Below are positions 33,251 to 41,996 of a stretch of DNA of 64,000 bases, one piece after another. The position numbers were made by a program, and so were the translations under genes. A model generated the notes under the pieces. That model was not told where the DNA came from, did not search any database, and worked only from the letters and a program-made list of their open reading frames with translations. Location: positions 1-64,000 of the forward strand of contig CAJUJR010000001.1 of NCBI GenBank assembly GCA_910586605.1, read 5' to 3'. The DNA comes from an uncultured Lachnospiraceae bacterium (GTDB taxonomy: Bacteria > Bacillota > Clostridia > Lachnospirales > Lachnospiraceae). Numbering within the stretch: position 1 is the stretch's first letter; every line of letters begins with the position of its first letter.

Positions 33251-35803
33251 ATGGACAAAAAGATAAGACGGGTTTTTATGTACAGTATTGTTAGTGCTGT
33301 TACGATATGTGTGATTATTTTCAGCTTTTTGGTATATTGGATGTCAAAGCAGACAAGGGAATCTGTTTCCAATATCAGTGCGCTTTATATGTCTGAGATG
33401 TGTATTCAGATTAAACAGAAATTTACATCAGTTAGCAAGCTGCGCATGGATCAGATGTCAGGACTTATAAGGCGTACTTCGCCAGAAGCGGCGGTGTATG
33501 GAACAGAAATGTTTGAGCAGTTACAGGTTGGGGCGGAAGTACGGGATTTGGAGAGCCTGGGGCTTTATAAAGAAGATGGTGAAGCAGAACATATTTATGG
33601 GGAAAAGTTACAAGTCTATGACTTTAGTGATTTATTAAAGGTTATGGAAAAAGAAGAGGCAGGGCTTGCCTGGGGCCAGAATGAAGAAGGGGATAAATTC
33701 CTTATGATGGCTGTTAGGGCAAAATATCCATTAAAAGATGGAAGCACAAGTGATTTCCTGGTAGGGGCAGTTTCCATGGAATACTTGAATAATGCCCTTT
33801 ATCTTGATGAAAAAGAAGGGATGATGTATTCCCATATCATTGACAATGACGGGACTTTTGTAATCAGGAATTCTGATGCTTACAGGGAGAATTATTTTGA
33901 CCGGATTGATTCCCTGATTGAAGAAAATCCGGGACAGGGAAGGACAGGGAGTAAAGTTTATACAGAAGAATTAAAAAAGGCGGTAGAACGGGAAGAGTCG
34001 TATTTTACAATTGTAATGATTGACGGGGAAGAGCGTTTTGTGCACTGCACGCCTATCTCTGAAAATGTTGACTGGTATCTGGTTGCCGTTATGCCAAGCG
34101 AGGCTCTTGATACGACAATCAACCATCTGGATAGGGTTCGTATTATAAGCATACTAAGTGTATTTGCAGTTATTATGGTTACGATGCTGGTTATTTTTAA
34201 TATTTATTACCAGTTTTCGAAAAAGCAGATGAAGCTGTTAGACCAGGCTAAGAAAGAGGCGGTTCATGCCAATGAGGCAAAAAGTGAATTCCTGTCCAGC
34301 ATGAGCCATGATATCCGTACCCCAATGAATGCAATTATTGGGATGACAGAGATTGCCACAAGGAATATCCGGGATTCCGCCAGGATAGAAGACTGTTTGG
34401 GGAAAATCAGGCTCTCAAGCAAGCATTTGCTTGGGTTAATTAATGACGTCCTGGATATGTCTAAGATTGAAAGCGGTAAAATGACATTAAATGAAGGCCC
34501 GATGTCTTTGCGTGAGGTGATGGATGATATTGTAAATATTGCCCAGCCGCAGATTAAGGAAAAGAATCAGTATTTTGATATTTATATACAGGATATCTAT
34601 ACAGAAAATGTACTGTGTGATGAAATACGTTTTAACCAGGTAATTTTAAACCTGTTGTCCAATGCAATTAAATTTACCCCGGCAGAAGGCAGGATTGATG
34701 TGCATCTGTACCAGGAGCCGTCAGAGAAAGGGGAGGAATTTATCAAGACACATGTTATCGTGGAGGACACGGGAATCGGCATGTCGGAAGAGTTCCAGAA
34801 GAAAATTTTTGACAGCTTTGTAAGGGAAGAAAAAACACAGGTACAAAAAATTGCAGGGACGGGCCTTGGAACCTCCATTGCGAAAAATATTATCAACCTG
34901 ATGGGTGGTAAAATTGAACTGCAAAGTGAAGAAGGAAAGGGCAGTACGTTCCATGTAATTGTGGATATGAAAAAATCCCATTTGGAAGAAAGCGAAATGA
35001 AGCTGCCAGAATGGAATGTCCTGGTGGTGGACGATGACGAGCGGCTTTGCTTAAGCGCTGTTGCAAATTTGAGGGATTTAGGCGTTCATGCGGATTGGAC
35101 TCTGGATGGCAGGGAAGCGGTAAATATGATTGTAGAGCACCATGAGAAAGGGGAGGATTACCACTTTGCCCTGATTGACTGGAAAATGCCTAATATGGAT
35201 GGAATCCAGACAATCCATGAGATACGGAAGAAGGTTGGGAAATATATGCCGATTTTCCTGGTTTCTTCTTATGATTGGGGAGAACTTGAGGACAAAATGA
35301 ATTCTTATGAAATTGAAGGGTTTATTGCAAAGCCCCTCTTTAAATCAACTTTGTTTGTCCGTCTGCAGCAATATATGGAGGGATATAAATTTGATACGGA
35401 GGGTGCAGAGGAGTCAATAGATTTCAGCAATAAGCATATCCTACTGTCAGAGGATATTGATATTAACTGGGAGATTGCAAATGAAATCCTTTCTGCATCT
35501 GGATTAATCCTGGAAAGGGCAGAAAATGGCCTGGAATGCGTAAATATGTTTAAGGATTCTGAGGTAGGTTTTTATGATGCGATTTTAATGGATATCCGCA
35601 TGCCAATTATGGATGGGTATGATGCGACAAAAGCAATCCGTGCATTAAACCGTGCTGACAGCAGCCTGCCAATTATTGCCATGACGGCAGATGCATTTTC
35701 TGACGATGCACAGCGTTGTTTTGAATGCGGCATGGACGCACACCTGACGAAACCGCTTGATATCAGGGAATGTATGAGAACACTGCAGAAATATCTATCT
35801 TGA
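33251..35803 (+). CDS. Hybrid sensor histidine kinase: dCache, HisKA, HATPase, two receivers
   Basis: An 850-residue membrane kinase. TM1 (about residues 9-30) and TM2 (about 298-320) flank a Cache-type sensor domain. Then come a HisKA domain with His353 in SMSHDIRTPMNAIIGM, an HATPase_c domain (NLLSNAIKFTP, DTGIGMS, GTGLGTSI) and two receiver domains with Asp643 (ALIDWKMPNMDG) and Asp781 (ILMDIRMPIMDG). Two receivers in tandem imply a multistep relay; the needed Hpt could be the free Hpt protein encoded at 46110-46466. No HAMP is obvious. The ligand is unknown; Cache domains usually bind small molecules outside the cell. Confidence 0.94.
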   Translation: MDKKIRRVFMYSIVSAVTICVIIFSFLVYWMSKQTRESVSNISALYMSEMCIQIKQKFTSVSKLRMDQMSGLIRRTSPEAAVYGTEMFEQLQVGAEVRDLESLGLYKEDGEAEHIYGEKLQVYDFSDLLKVMEKEEAGLAWGQNEEGDKFLMMAVRAKYPLKDGSTSDFLVGAVSMEYLNNALYLDEKEGMMYSHIIDNDGTFVIRNSDAYRENYFDRIDSLIEENPGQGRTGSKVYTEELKKAVEREESYFTIVMIDGEERFVHCTPISENVDWYLVAVMPSEALDTTINHLDRVRIISILSVFAVIMVTMLVIFNIYYQFSKKQMKLLDQAKKEAVHANEAKSEFLSSMSHDIRTPMNAIIGMTEIATRNIRDSARIEDCLGKIRLSSKHLLGLINDVLDMSKIESGKMTLNEGPMSLREVMDDIVNIAQPQIKEKNQYFDIYIQDIYTENVLCDEIRFNQVILNLLSNAIKFTPAEGRIDVHLYQEPSEKGEEFIKTHVIVEDTGIGMSEEFQKKIFDSFVREEKTQVQKIAGTGLGTSIAKNIINLMGGKIELQSEEGKGSTFHVIVDMKKSHLEESEMKLPEWNVLVVDDDERLCLSAVANLRDLGVHADWTLDGREAVNMIVEHHEKGEDYHFALIDWKMPNMDGIQTIHEIRKKVGKYMPIFLVSSYDWGELEDKMNSYEIEGFIAKPLFKSTLFVRLQQYMEGYKFDTEGAEESIDFSNKHILLSEDIDINWEIANEILSASGLILERAENGLECVNMFKDSEVGFYDAILMDIRMPIMDGYDATKAIRALNRADSSLPIIAMTADAFSDDAQRCFECGMDAHLTKPLDIRECMRTLQKYLS

Positions 35804-35828
35804 CATTTCAATAGAAAAATGTTATTTT
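35800..35828 (+). promoter_or_regulatory. Possible internal promoter before the HD-GYP gene
   Basis: TTGACA (35800-35805), 17-nt spacer, TATTTT (35823-35828), overlapping the end of the hybrid kinase gene. The -10 box is weak. Confidence 0.4.
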
Positions 35829-35884
35829 AGGGTTGAAAATTATGAAATAGAGGCTTAGCTAGATAAAATAATGAGGGAGACAGA

Positions 35885-36970
35885 ATGGAAAAACAGCAGA
35901 TACTGATAGTTGATGATGAAGAAATTAACCGTGTAATTTTAAAGGAGATTTTCCAGGAAGATTATGAGATTATAGAAGCTGTGGATGGGCGGGACGCCAT
36001 ATATAAAATCCAGAGTAGGCATAACCTGGTATTGATTTTACTTGATGTTATCATGCCGGTGATGGATGGGTTTATGGTATTAGAATATATGCAGAGCCAT
36101 AATCTGATTGAGAAAATCCCGGTTATACTGATTACCAGCGAAAGTGTCGGAGAAAGTGAGGGTAAAGCATATTCATATGGTGTGGCGGATGTTATGCATA
36201 AGCCGTTTTATCCTTATATTGTAAAGAGGAGAAGCAAGAATATTATTAACCTGTACCAGCATAAAGAGCATATGGAGCAGCGTTTAAAGGAACAAGAAGA
36301 AGAAATCAGGGCGCAGGAGAAAGAAATCCGAAAAGGGAATGAGTTTATTATTGATGCCCTTAGTTCGGTTGTTGAATTCAGGAGTGCGGAGACAGGGGAA
36401 CATACCAGGCGTATTAAATATTTTACAAGGGTACTGTTAAGGTATCTTGTGAACTATTTTCCAAAGTATGGGCTTACTCCTTCTCAGGTTGATAATATTG
36501 CAAGGGCGTCTGCCCTCCATGATATTGGCAAGGTAGGAATCCCGGATGCGGTTTTGTTAAAGCCTGGGCGGCTGACAGATGAAGAATATGAAACGATGAA
36601 AGCACATACGACGATTGGATGTGAAATGCTTGAAAAATCCTGTAGGGATAAGTCAAGTGAATTTTACAGATATTGTTATGAAATCTGCCGCCATCATCAT
36701 GAGCGGTGGGATGGAAGAGGGTATCCTGACCATCTGGCGGGAGATGATATTCCAATTAGTGCGCAGGTGGTTTCCATTGCGGATGTTTATGATGCTTTGG
36801 TAAGCCCAAGGGTATATAAAAGTGCATTTGCCAGTAGTACAGCGTTTGATATGATTATGAATGGTGAGTGTGGTGAATTTTCGCCAGATATTTTGGAGTG
36901 TTTTGCACTTGCTAAAGAGGATTTCTTCAACATTGTAGAAGTAATTAAGATGTTTGATTTTCTTGAATAA
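35885..36970 (+). CDS. Response regulator with intact HD-GYP phosphodiesterase domain
   Basis: A 361-residue protein: receiver domain (residues 1-125; ILIVDDEEINR, LILLDVIMPVMDG), a short coiled linker, and an HD-GYP domain (about 150-345). All expected metal and signature residues are visible: TGEHTRR, His212-Asp213 in ALHDIGKVGIP, HHHERWDGRGYP (GYP at 279-281) and ADVYDALVSPRVYK. It is expected to hydrolyse cyclic di-GMP when phosphorylated. Its neighbour at 38.5 kb has the same layout with a damaged active site. Its 3' end carries a terminator hairpin. Confidence 0.93.
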   Translation: MEKQQILIVDDEEINRVILKEIFQEDYEIIEAVDGRDAIYKIQSRHNLVLILLDVIMPVMDGFMVLEYMQSHNLIEKIPVILITSESVGESEGKAYSYGVADVMHKPFYPYIVKRRSKNIINLYQHKEHMEQRLKEQEEEIRAQEKEIRKGNEFIIDALSSVVEFRSAETGEHTRRIKYFTRVLLRYLVNYFPKYGLTPSQVDNIARASALHDIGKVGIPDAVLLKPGRLTDEEYETMKAHTTIGCEMLEKSCRDKSSEFYRYCYEICRHHHERWDGRGYPDHLAGDDIPISAQVVSIADVYDALVSPRVYKSAFASSTAFDMIMNGECGEFSPDILECFALAKEDFFNIVEVIKMFDFLE

Positions 36971-36999
36971 AAGGGGAGTGCGCATGCATTCCTCTTTTT
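36971..36999 (+). terminator. Terminator after the HD-GYP gene
   Basis: GGGGAGTGC (near 36973-36981) pairs with GCATTCCTC (36985-36993, one mismatch and one G-U), followed by five T. It belongs to the GGAATGC-stem terminator family and would split the locus into separate transcripts or attenuate it. Confidence 0.65.
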
Positions 37000-37021
37000 G
37001 GGCTGGAACTGGAAATTTTTG

Positions 37022-37055
37022 TAATAATGGCAAAATACTTGTTTTGCCATTATTA
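37022..37055. promoter_or_regulatory. 14-bp perfect inverted repeat just before a kinase gene
   Basis: TAATAATGGCAAAA (37022-37035) pairs exactly with its complement at 37042-37055, 6-base loop, ending about 5 bases before the AGGAGGG ribosome site of the next gene. It could be an operator or an mRNA structure affecting translation. Confidence 0.6.
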
Positions 37056-37074
37056 TTTAGGAGGGAAAGAGGAT

Positions 37075-38499
37075 ATGAGACAGAACCAGGGCTACATATT
37101 TCCAACAGAAGACGCGCTTGAAATGATATTCATTTTCAGCAGCGCAGGGACTATTTTTTATGCAAACGCAGCAGCAAAGAAGAAGCTGGAGAGAAAAAGT
37201 GATTTGTGCGGGAAGCATATTAGCGATGTCTTCCCGAATACATTTAAATATACAGAAGATGGGTTTGAGACGGATTACCCATTTGGGAAAGAAGTACAGG
37301 ATCTTTTGGCTTACCGTACTAATTTGACTTGTTTTCCGGTGGAAGCCAGGATTGAGGTTGATGAAAATAATCCGGATGTTTACATATGTATGGCAAATGA
37401 TGTGCTGGAAAAGGAATTTTTAAATAAAGAGATTGAAAAGGTACGTGAGGAAGCACAACAGGCGCTCAAGGTAAAGTCAGAATTTGTTGCAAACGTGACG
37501 CATGAGCTGCGTACTCCGGTAAATGGGGTTCTTGGCAATGTAAAGGAATTATTGTGCGAGGAATGGGATGGACCGACTGAAAAAGCACTGCGTCTGATTG
37601 AACGCTGCTGTGGGGATATGAATAAGATTATTAATAATATCCTGGATTTTTCCAAGCTGGAGGCGGGTAAGTTTTCCTTGGAGCCGCGTAAATTCCATTT
37701 TAGGAATATGATGGATTATGTGAAATCCCATCATATCAATAAAATTACAGAAAAGGGACTGGAGTTTTTTATGACGGTATCCCCGCAGATACCAGAATAT
37801 GTAATAGGGGATGAACTGAGGGTTGTACAGATTTTAAATAATCTTTTGTCGAATGCCCTGAAATTTACGGCGATTGGGAAGATTACAGTTGAGGTTGTCA
37901 AGACGGCAAGGGTGAATGATAAGATTGAGCTGTTTTTTATTGTGGCAGATACCGGGATTGGCATTGATAAAGAGGATAAGAAAAAGCTGTTCCAGAGCTT
38001 TTCGCAGGTAGATGCTTCCATATCCAGGAAGTATGGTGGCACAGGCCTGGGGCTGAATATCTGTAAGCAGTTAGTGGAGTTGATGGGCGGAAGGATTGAG
38101 GTGGAAGGGAAGAAGAACAGAGGGAGCACATTTTCGTTTTCCATCTGGGTAAATGCCTGTGCAGGCGAAGAAGAGCCTGCTGCGCAGAGAGAGGAGGCAG
38201 AGATTCCGTTTGTATCATCTGCTGCAAGTATCCATGAGGAAGACAGCCAGGAAGAGATCAGACAGTATGGAACGCCGGAAAACCAGGAGAACCTGAAAAA
38301 AGTCCTGTCAAAGCTGATTCTGTGTGTGGAGATGGAGAACTGGGAAAAAGCAGAAATGTTTATGGAGACAGTCAGGCAGCTTACAGAAGAGGCGCCACGT
38401 GAAGTGAAACGTGTGATTTTGAAACTGAAGATGGCAATCCAGAAAGAAAACTATGATAAGATAACTGCTGAATTTGATGCATTAAACAGTTTTCTGTAA
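37075..38499 (+). CDS. Soluble histidine kinase with N-terminal PAS-like domain
   Basis: A 474-residue kinase with no TM segment: a PAS-like N-terminal domain (residues 10-115; FIFSSAGTIFYANAAAKKKL), HisKA with His143 in NVTHELRTPVNGVLG, HATPase_c (NLLSNALKFT, DTGIGIDKED, GGTGLGLNICK) to about residue 360, and a C-terminal helical tail of about 110 residues (LSKLILCVEMENWEKAEMF) that does not look like a receiver. ATG 37075 follows AGGAGGG. It is expected to phosphorylate one of the neighbouring receivers; the tail is a possible partner-binding region. Confidence 0.92.
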   Translation: MRQNQGYIFPTEDALEMIFIFSSAGTIFYANAAAKKKLERKSDLCGKHISDVFPNTFKYTEDGFETDYPFGKEVQDLLAYRTNLTCFPVEARIEVDENNPDVYICMANDVLEKEFLNKEIEKVREEAQQALKVKSEFVANVTHELRTPVNGVLGNVKELLCEEWDGPTEKALRLIERCCGDMNKIINNILDFSKLEAGKFSLEPRKFHFRNMMDYVKSHHINKITEKGLEFFMTVSPQIPEYVIGDELRVVQILNNLLSNALKFTAIGKITVEVVKTARVNDKIELFFIVADTGIGIDKEDKKKLFQSFSQVDASISRKYGGTGLGLNICKQLVELMGGRIEVEGKKNRGSTFSFSIWVNACAGEEEPAAQREEAEIPFVSSAASIHEEDSQEEIRQYGTPENQENLKKVLSKLILCVEMENWEKAEMFMETVRQLTEEAPREVKRVILKLKMAIQKENYDKITAEFDALNSFL

Positions 38500-38534
38500 A
38501 AGGATGCATGTTTTAGATTGGAAGGAGATATTGG

Positions 38535-39596
38535 ATGGAGTTAGGGACAAATGAAATGGATGGCGGTACAGTCCTGATTGTAGATGATGTGGAATCAAAC
38601 AGGATAATTTTAGGGGAGATAATAAAGAACATGAATTGCGTCCCACTTTTGGCAGAAAATGGGAAGCAGGCCTTGGAGCTGGTAAAGCAGAATAGGCCGC
38701 AGCTCGTATTGACAGATATTTCTATGCCTGGAATGGATGGTTATGAATTATGCAGTGTTTTAAAAGGAAAGGAAACGACGAAGGATATTCCGATTGTTTT
38801 TATTTCTGCGCTTGATAACCCAAATGATATGGTGGATGGCTTCCGGCTGGGCGGAGCAGATTATGTGACAAAGCCGTTCATCCCGGAGGTTGTGCAGGCA
38901 AGGGTGAGCGTCCATCTCAGGCTGTACCAGGCAAACCAGGGGCTTTTGCAGATGAACAGAAAGCTGCAGGTTTCTGTCACAGAGCAGTTAAACCAAATGG
39001 AGCAGGAGAAAAAGAATGTGCTTTATGCAATTGCAAATATTGTAGAGCAAAATGCCGGTTATGATGAAAACCGGATGAAGCGTTTAAAACACAACTGTGG
39101 GATTTTGGCACAGGGGATGCAGCTCTCCCCGTTGTTTGCTGATAAGATTTCAGATACTTATGTGGATACGATTAAGCTTGCTGTGTCAATTTGTGATATA
39201 GGGAAGATTGGCATCCCAACAGACCTTTTAAAAAAGGAAGGGAACTTGACACAGGAAGAAGAGGCAGTGATGCGAAATCATACGAAAATTGGCGCCAAGT
39301 TCCTGGAAGACCTTTATGCAGATAATGAAGATAACGATTTTATTCGTATTTCGAAAGATATTGTAAAGTACCATCATGAAAACTGGGATGGAAGCGGATA
39401 TCCTGACGGTCTGGCAGAGGATAAGATTCCTCTTGCTGCCCAGATTGTGGCTGTAATGGATAGTTACTGCACCCTGACAGAAAAGGATGGCTGCAGCCGG
39501 CAGGAAGCATTGGAAATTATGGAAAAAGAATCTGGAGTACGGTTAAATCCTGATATTTTAAAGATTTGCAGTAAAATATCACGTCAATTCTGTTAA
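38535..39596 (+). CDS. Response regulator with degenerate HD-GYP domain
   Basis: A 353-residue protein with a normal receiver (VLIVDDVESNR, LVLTDISMPGMDG, VTKPF) and an HD-GYP-like domain in which the key HD dyad reads Cys220-Asp221 (SICDIGKIGIP) and the upstream HTRR-type motif is missing (DENRMKRL). HHENWDGSGYP (GYP at 288-290) survives. Loss of two metal ligands predicts no phosphodiesterase activity; the domain may bind c-di-GMP, act as a partner of the intact protein encoded at 35.9 kb, or serve as a scaffold. GGAAGGAGA precedes the ATG. Confidence 0.88.
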   Translation: MELGTNEMDGGTVLIVDDVESNRIILGEIIKNMNCVPLLAENGKQALELVKQNRPQLVLTDISMPGMDGYELCSVLKGKETTKDIPIVFISALDNPNDMVDGFRLGGADYVTKPFIPEVVQARVSVHLRLYQANQGLLQMNRKLQVSVTEQLNQMEQEKKNVLYAIANIVEQNAGYDENRMKRLKHNCGILAQGMQLSPLFADKISDTYVDTIKLAVSICDIGKIGIPTDLLKKEGNLTQEEEAVMRNHTKIGAKFLEDLYADNEDNDFIRISKDIVKYHHENWDGSGYPDGLAEDKIPLAAQIVAVMDSYCTLTEKDGCSRQEALEIMEKESGVRLNPDILKICSKISRQFC

Positions 39597-39660
39597 GCGC
39601 CAAGCAGGTTGATGTAAACGTCAGGGACAGCACCGGAGATTTGGGAGGGATATCGTTTTG

Positions 39661-40476
39661 ATGACGGATGAGGAGTTTACGAGAATTACATCATATATGA
39701 AGCAGAATTATGGCATAGAACTGGCAGAAAAGAGGGAGATTGTCAGGGGACGCCTGGAAAATTATATCAAGTCGGGGGGCTGGGGCAGTTTTCAGGAATT
39801 TATGAATGAAGTGGAGAGAGACCGCAGCGGGACACAGGAAAAGATGATGGTCAATCTCCTTACCACAAATTATACATATTTTATGAGGGAATTTGAACAT
39901 TTTGAATTCTTCAGGAATGTTGTCCTTCCATGGATAAAGCAGAAAGAGAACAGCAGGAAGGATATGCGGGTTTGGTGCGGCGCAGCCTCTACAGGGGAAG
40001 AACCCTATATGATTGCAATGGTAATTGCTGACTTTTTGGGAATGGAACGGAATCAATGGGATTCCACGCTTTTGGCCACCGATGTCTCTACCAGGGCGTT
40101 GCAGCAGGCGATGGTAGGTGTTTACAGTGATGAGCAGCTTAAAAATGTCCCAGAGCATTGGAAAAAGCATTTTTTCCATCCGGCGGCTGGAGGCACACAG
40201 TTCCAAGTGCAGGATGAACTGAAAAAGAAAATTTTGTTCCGGCAGTTTAACTTGATGAACCCTTTTCCTTTTAAAAGAAAAATGCATACTGTATTTTTGC
40301 GCAATGTTATGATATACTTTAATGAGCAGACGAAACGGGAACTGATTCAAAAGGTATATAATTTTATGGAGCCGGGCGGGTATTTATTTATCGGGATGAC
40401 GGAAACCCTTAACAGAAATACCACGCCGTTTGAGATTATAAAACCGTCAATATACAGAAAAAGGGAAGGAAAGTGA
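39661..40476 (+). CDS. cheR: Chemotaxis protein methyltransferase CheR
   Basis: A 271-residue CheR: N-terminal helical domain (EFTRITSYMKQNYGIEL, then TNYTYFMREFEHF) and a SAM-binding domain with VWCGAASTGEEPYMIAM, LLATDVSTRALQQA and the VFLRNVMIYF motif. It methylates glutamates of chemoreceptor signalling helices. No TPR extension. The start could instead be the TTG three bases earlier, which has better spacing from GGGAGGG. The 3-base gap to cheB implies coupling. Confidence 0.95.
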   Translation: MTDEEFTRITSYMKQNYGIELAEKREIVRGRLENYIKSGGWGSFQEFMNEVERDRSGTQEKMMVNLLTTNYTYFMREFEHFEFFRNVVLPWIKQKENSRKDMRVWCGAASTGEEPYMIAMVIADFLGMERNQWDSTLLATDVSTRALQQAMVGVYSDEQLKNVPEHWKKHFFHPAAGGTQFQVQDELKKKILFRQFNLMNPFPFKRKMHTVFLRNVMIYFNEQTKRELIQKVYNFMEPGGYLFIGMTETLNRNTTPFEIIKPSIYRKREGK

Positions 40477-40479
40477 GTT

Positions 40480-41505
40480 ATGCAGCCGATTAAGGTATTA
40501 ATAGTAGACGATTCTATGGTATTCCAGGAATTGCTTTCCCAAAACCTGAGCAGGGATCCGGCAATACAGGTTGTGGGAACTGCAAAAGACCCTTTTGAAG
40601 CAAGGGACGCGATTCTTGCGCTTCATCCTGATGTCATGACATTGGACGTGGAGCTGCCAAGGATGAATGGGATTGAGTTTTTGAGGAAATTAATGCCGCA
40701 GTATCCATTGCCTGTTGTAGTCATTAGTGCCTTAAGCGATAAGGTCTTTGATGCAATGAGTGCAGGGGCCGTGGATTTTGTTGCAAAGCCAGCCATGTCA
40801 GGAAGGGGGCAGCTGGAGGAATTTATCAAAAATGAACTCCTGGTAAAAATTAAAATTGCTGCCACTGCTAAAGTAGGGAGCAGGAAGAGTGTTGTAATGC
40901 AGCAGCAGCCATCGTATTCAGGGACAAAAAGCAACCTTATTGTGGCAATTGGGGCTTCAACAGGCGGCACAGAGGCTATATTTTCTGTAGCAAAGGGTTT
41001 TGGGCCGGATATTCCGGGCATTGTAGTGGTACAGCATATGCCGCCGGGTTTTACAGAAATGTATGCGCAAAGGCTGAACACCCAGACCAGGCTCCGCGTG
41101 AAAGAGGCAAGGACAGGTGACAGGGTGATGCCCGGGCAGATGTTAATTGCACCGGGAGGGGATCAGCATATGCGCCTTGTAAAGGTAAACGGGGGCTATC
41201 AGGTGGAATGCAAGCATGGGCCGAAGGTGAATGGGCATTGTCCATCTGTGGAGGTACTTTTTGAATCTGTAGCAAAGGCAGCAGGCCGTGATGCCGTAGG
41301 GATTATCCTGACTGGAATGGGAGGGGATGGGGCAAAAGGGCTGCTGGCGATGAGAAAGGCAGGGGCGAAGACGATAGGTCAGGATGAATCTACCTGTGTT
41401 GTATATGGCATGCCCAAGGTCGCATATGATATTGGGGCAGTGCAGTATCAGGAAAAATTATCTGATATCGCAGGAAGGACATATGCTTTATTAAATAAAA
41501 TGTAA
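40480..41505 (+). CDS. cheB: Chemotaxis response regulator protein-glutamate methylesterase CheB
   Basis: A 341-residue CheB with an N-terminal receiver (VLIVDDSMVFQ, Asp56 in MTLDVELPRMNG) and a C-terminal methylesterase with the catalytic triad visible as Ser160 (IGASTGGTEA), His186 (VVQHMPPGFT) and Asp283 (LTGMGGDGAKG). It demethylates or deamidates receptors and provides adaptation feedback when phosphorylated by CheA. Placed between cheR and a stand-alone receiver gene. Confidence 0.96.
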   Translation: MQPIKVLIVDDSMVFQELLSQNLSRDPAIQVVGTAKDPFEARDAILALHPDVMTLDVELPRMNGIEFLRKLMPQYPLPVVVISALSDKVFDAMSAGAVDFVAKPAMSGRGQLEEFIKNELLVKIKIAATAKVGSRKSVVMQQQPSYSGTKSNLIVAIGASTGGTEAIFSVAKGFGPDIPGIVVVQHMPPGFTEMYAQRLNTQTRLRVKEARTGDRVMPGQMLIAPGGDQHMRLVKVNGGYQVECKHGPKVNGHCPSVEVLFESVAKAAGRDAVGIILTGMGGDGAKGLLAMRKAGAKTIGQDESTCVVYGMPKVAYDIGAVQYQEKLSDIAGRTYALLNKM

Positions 41506-41517
41506 AGGAGAGATAGC

Positions 41518-41910
41518 ATGAAGATTCTATTGGCAGAAGATGATTTTGTAACAAGGAAATTTATGGTAAATTTCTTGTCAAAGTATGGTGAATGTGACGT
41601 TACTGTAGATGGAATGGAAGCAGTAGATGCATTTATGATGGCTTTGGAGGATGATGAGCCGTATGATTTAATTTGCCTTGATATTATGATGCCGGTTATG
41701 GATGGATATCAGGCGCTGATGGGAATCCGTAACCTGGAAAAGGAGAGAAATGTTCCAGAAGATAAGGCAGTAAAGGTTATTATGACAACTGCGCTGAATG
41801 AAGAAAAGAATGTCAAAATGGCATTTGAACTGGGTTGTACCATTTATTCCGGTAAGCCTATTGATCAGGGAAGGTTTGAACAGGCATTGAAGAAACTGGA
41901 GCTGATATAA
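41518..41910 (+). CDS. CheY-like single-domain response regulator
   Basis: A 130-residue receiver: LLAEDDFVTRKFM with the acidic pair, Asp55 in LICLDIMMPVMDG, Thr in VIMTTA and Lys in YSGKPIDQ. It lies 12 bases after cheB and 86 bases before cheA, so it is a natural CheA target. It differs from the motility-type CheY at 28.2 kb in its last helices. No output domain. Confidence 0.9.
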   Translation: MKILLAEDDFVTRKFMVNFLSKYGECDVTVDGMEAVDAFMMALEDDEPYDLICLDIMMPVMDGYQALMGIRNLEKERNVPEDKAVKVIMTTALNEEKNVKMAFELGCTIYSGKPIDQGRFEQALKKLELI

Positions 41911-41996
41911 TTAGGAGTAACATTCTGATATCCTTATGGTTTTTGGATTGTTGCAGATAAATGAACATACTAGAATATGCAGGAAAGGAGAAGGAT

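Noticed and set aside
39691..40350. 219-codon minus-strand open frame over cheR
   Set aside because: Antisense to CheR; no ribosome site and no recognisable domain.
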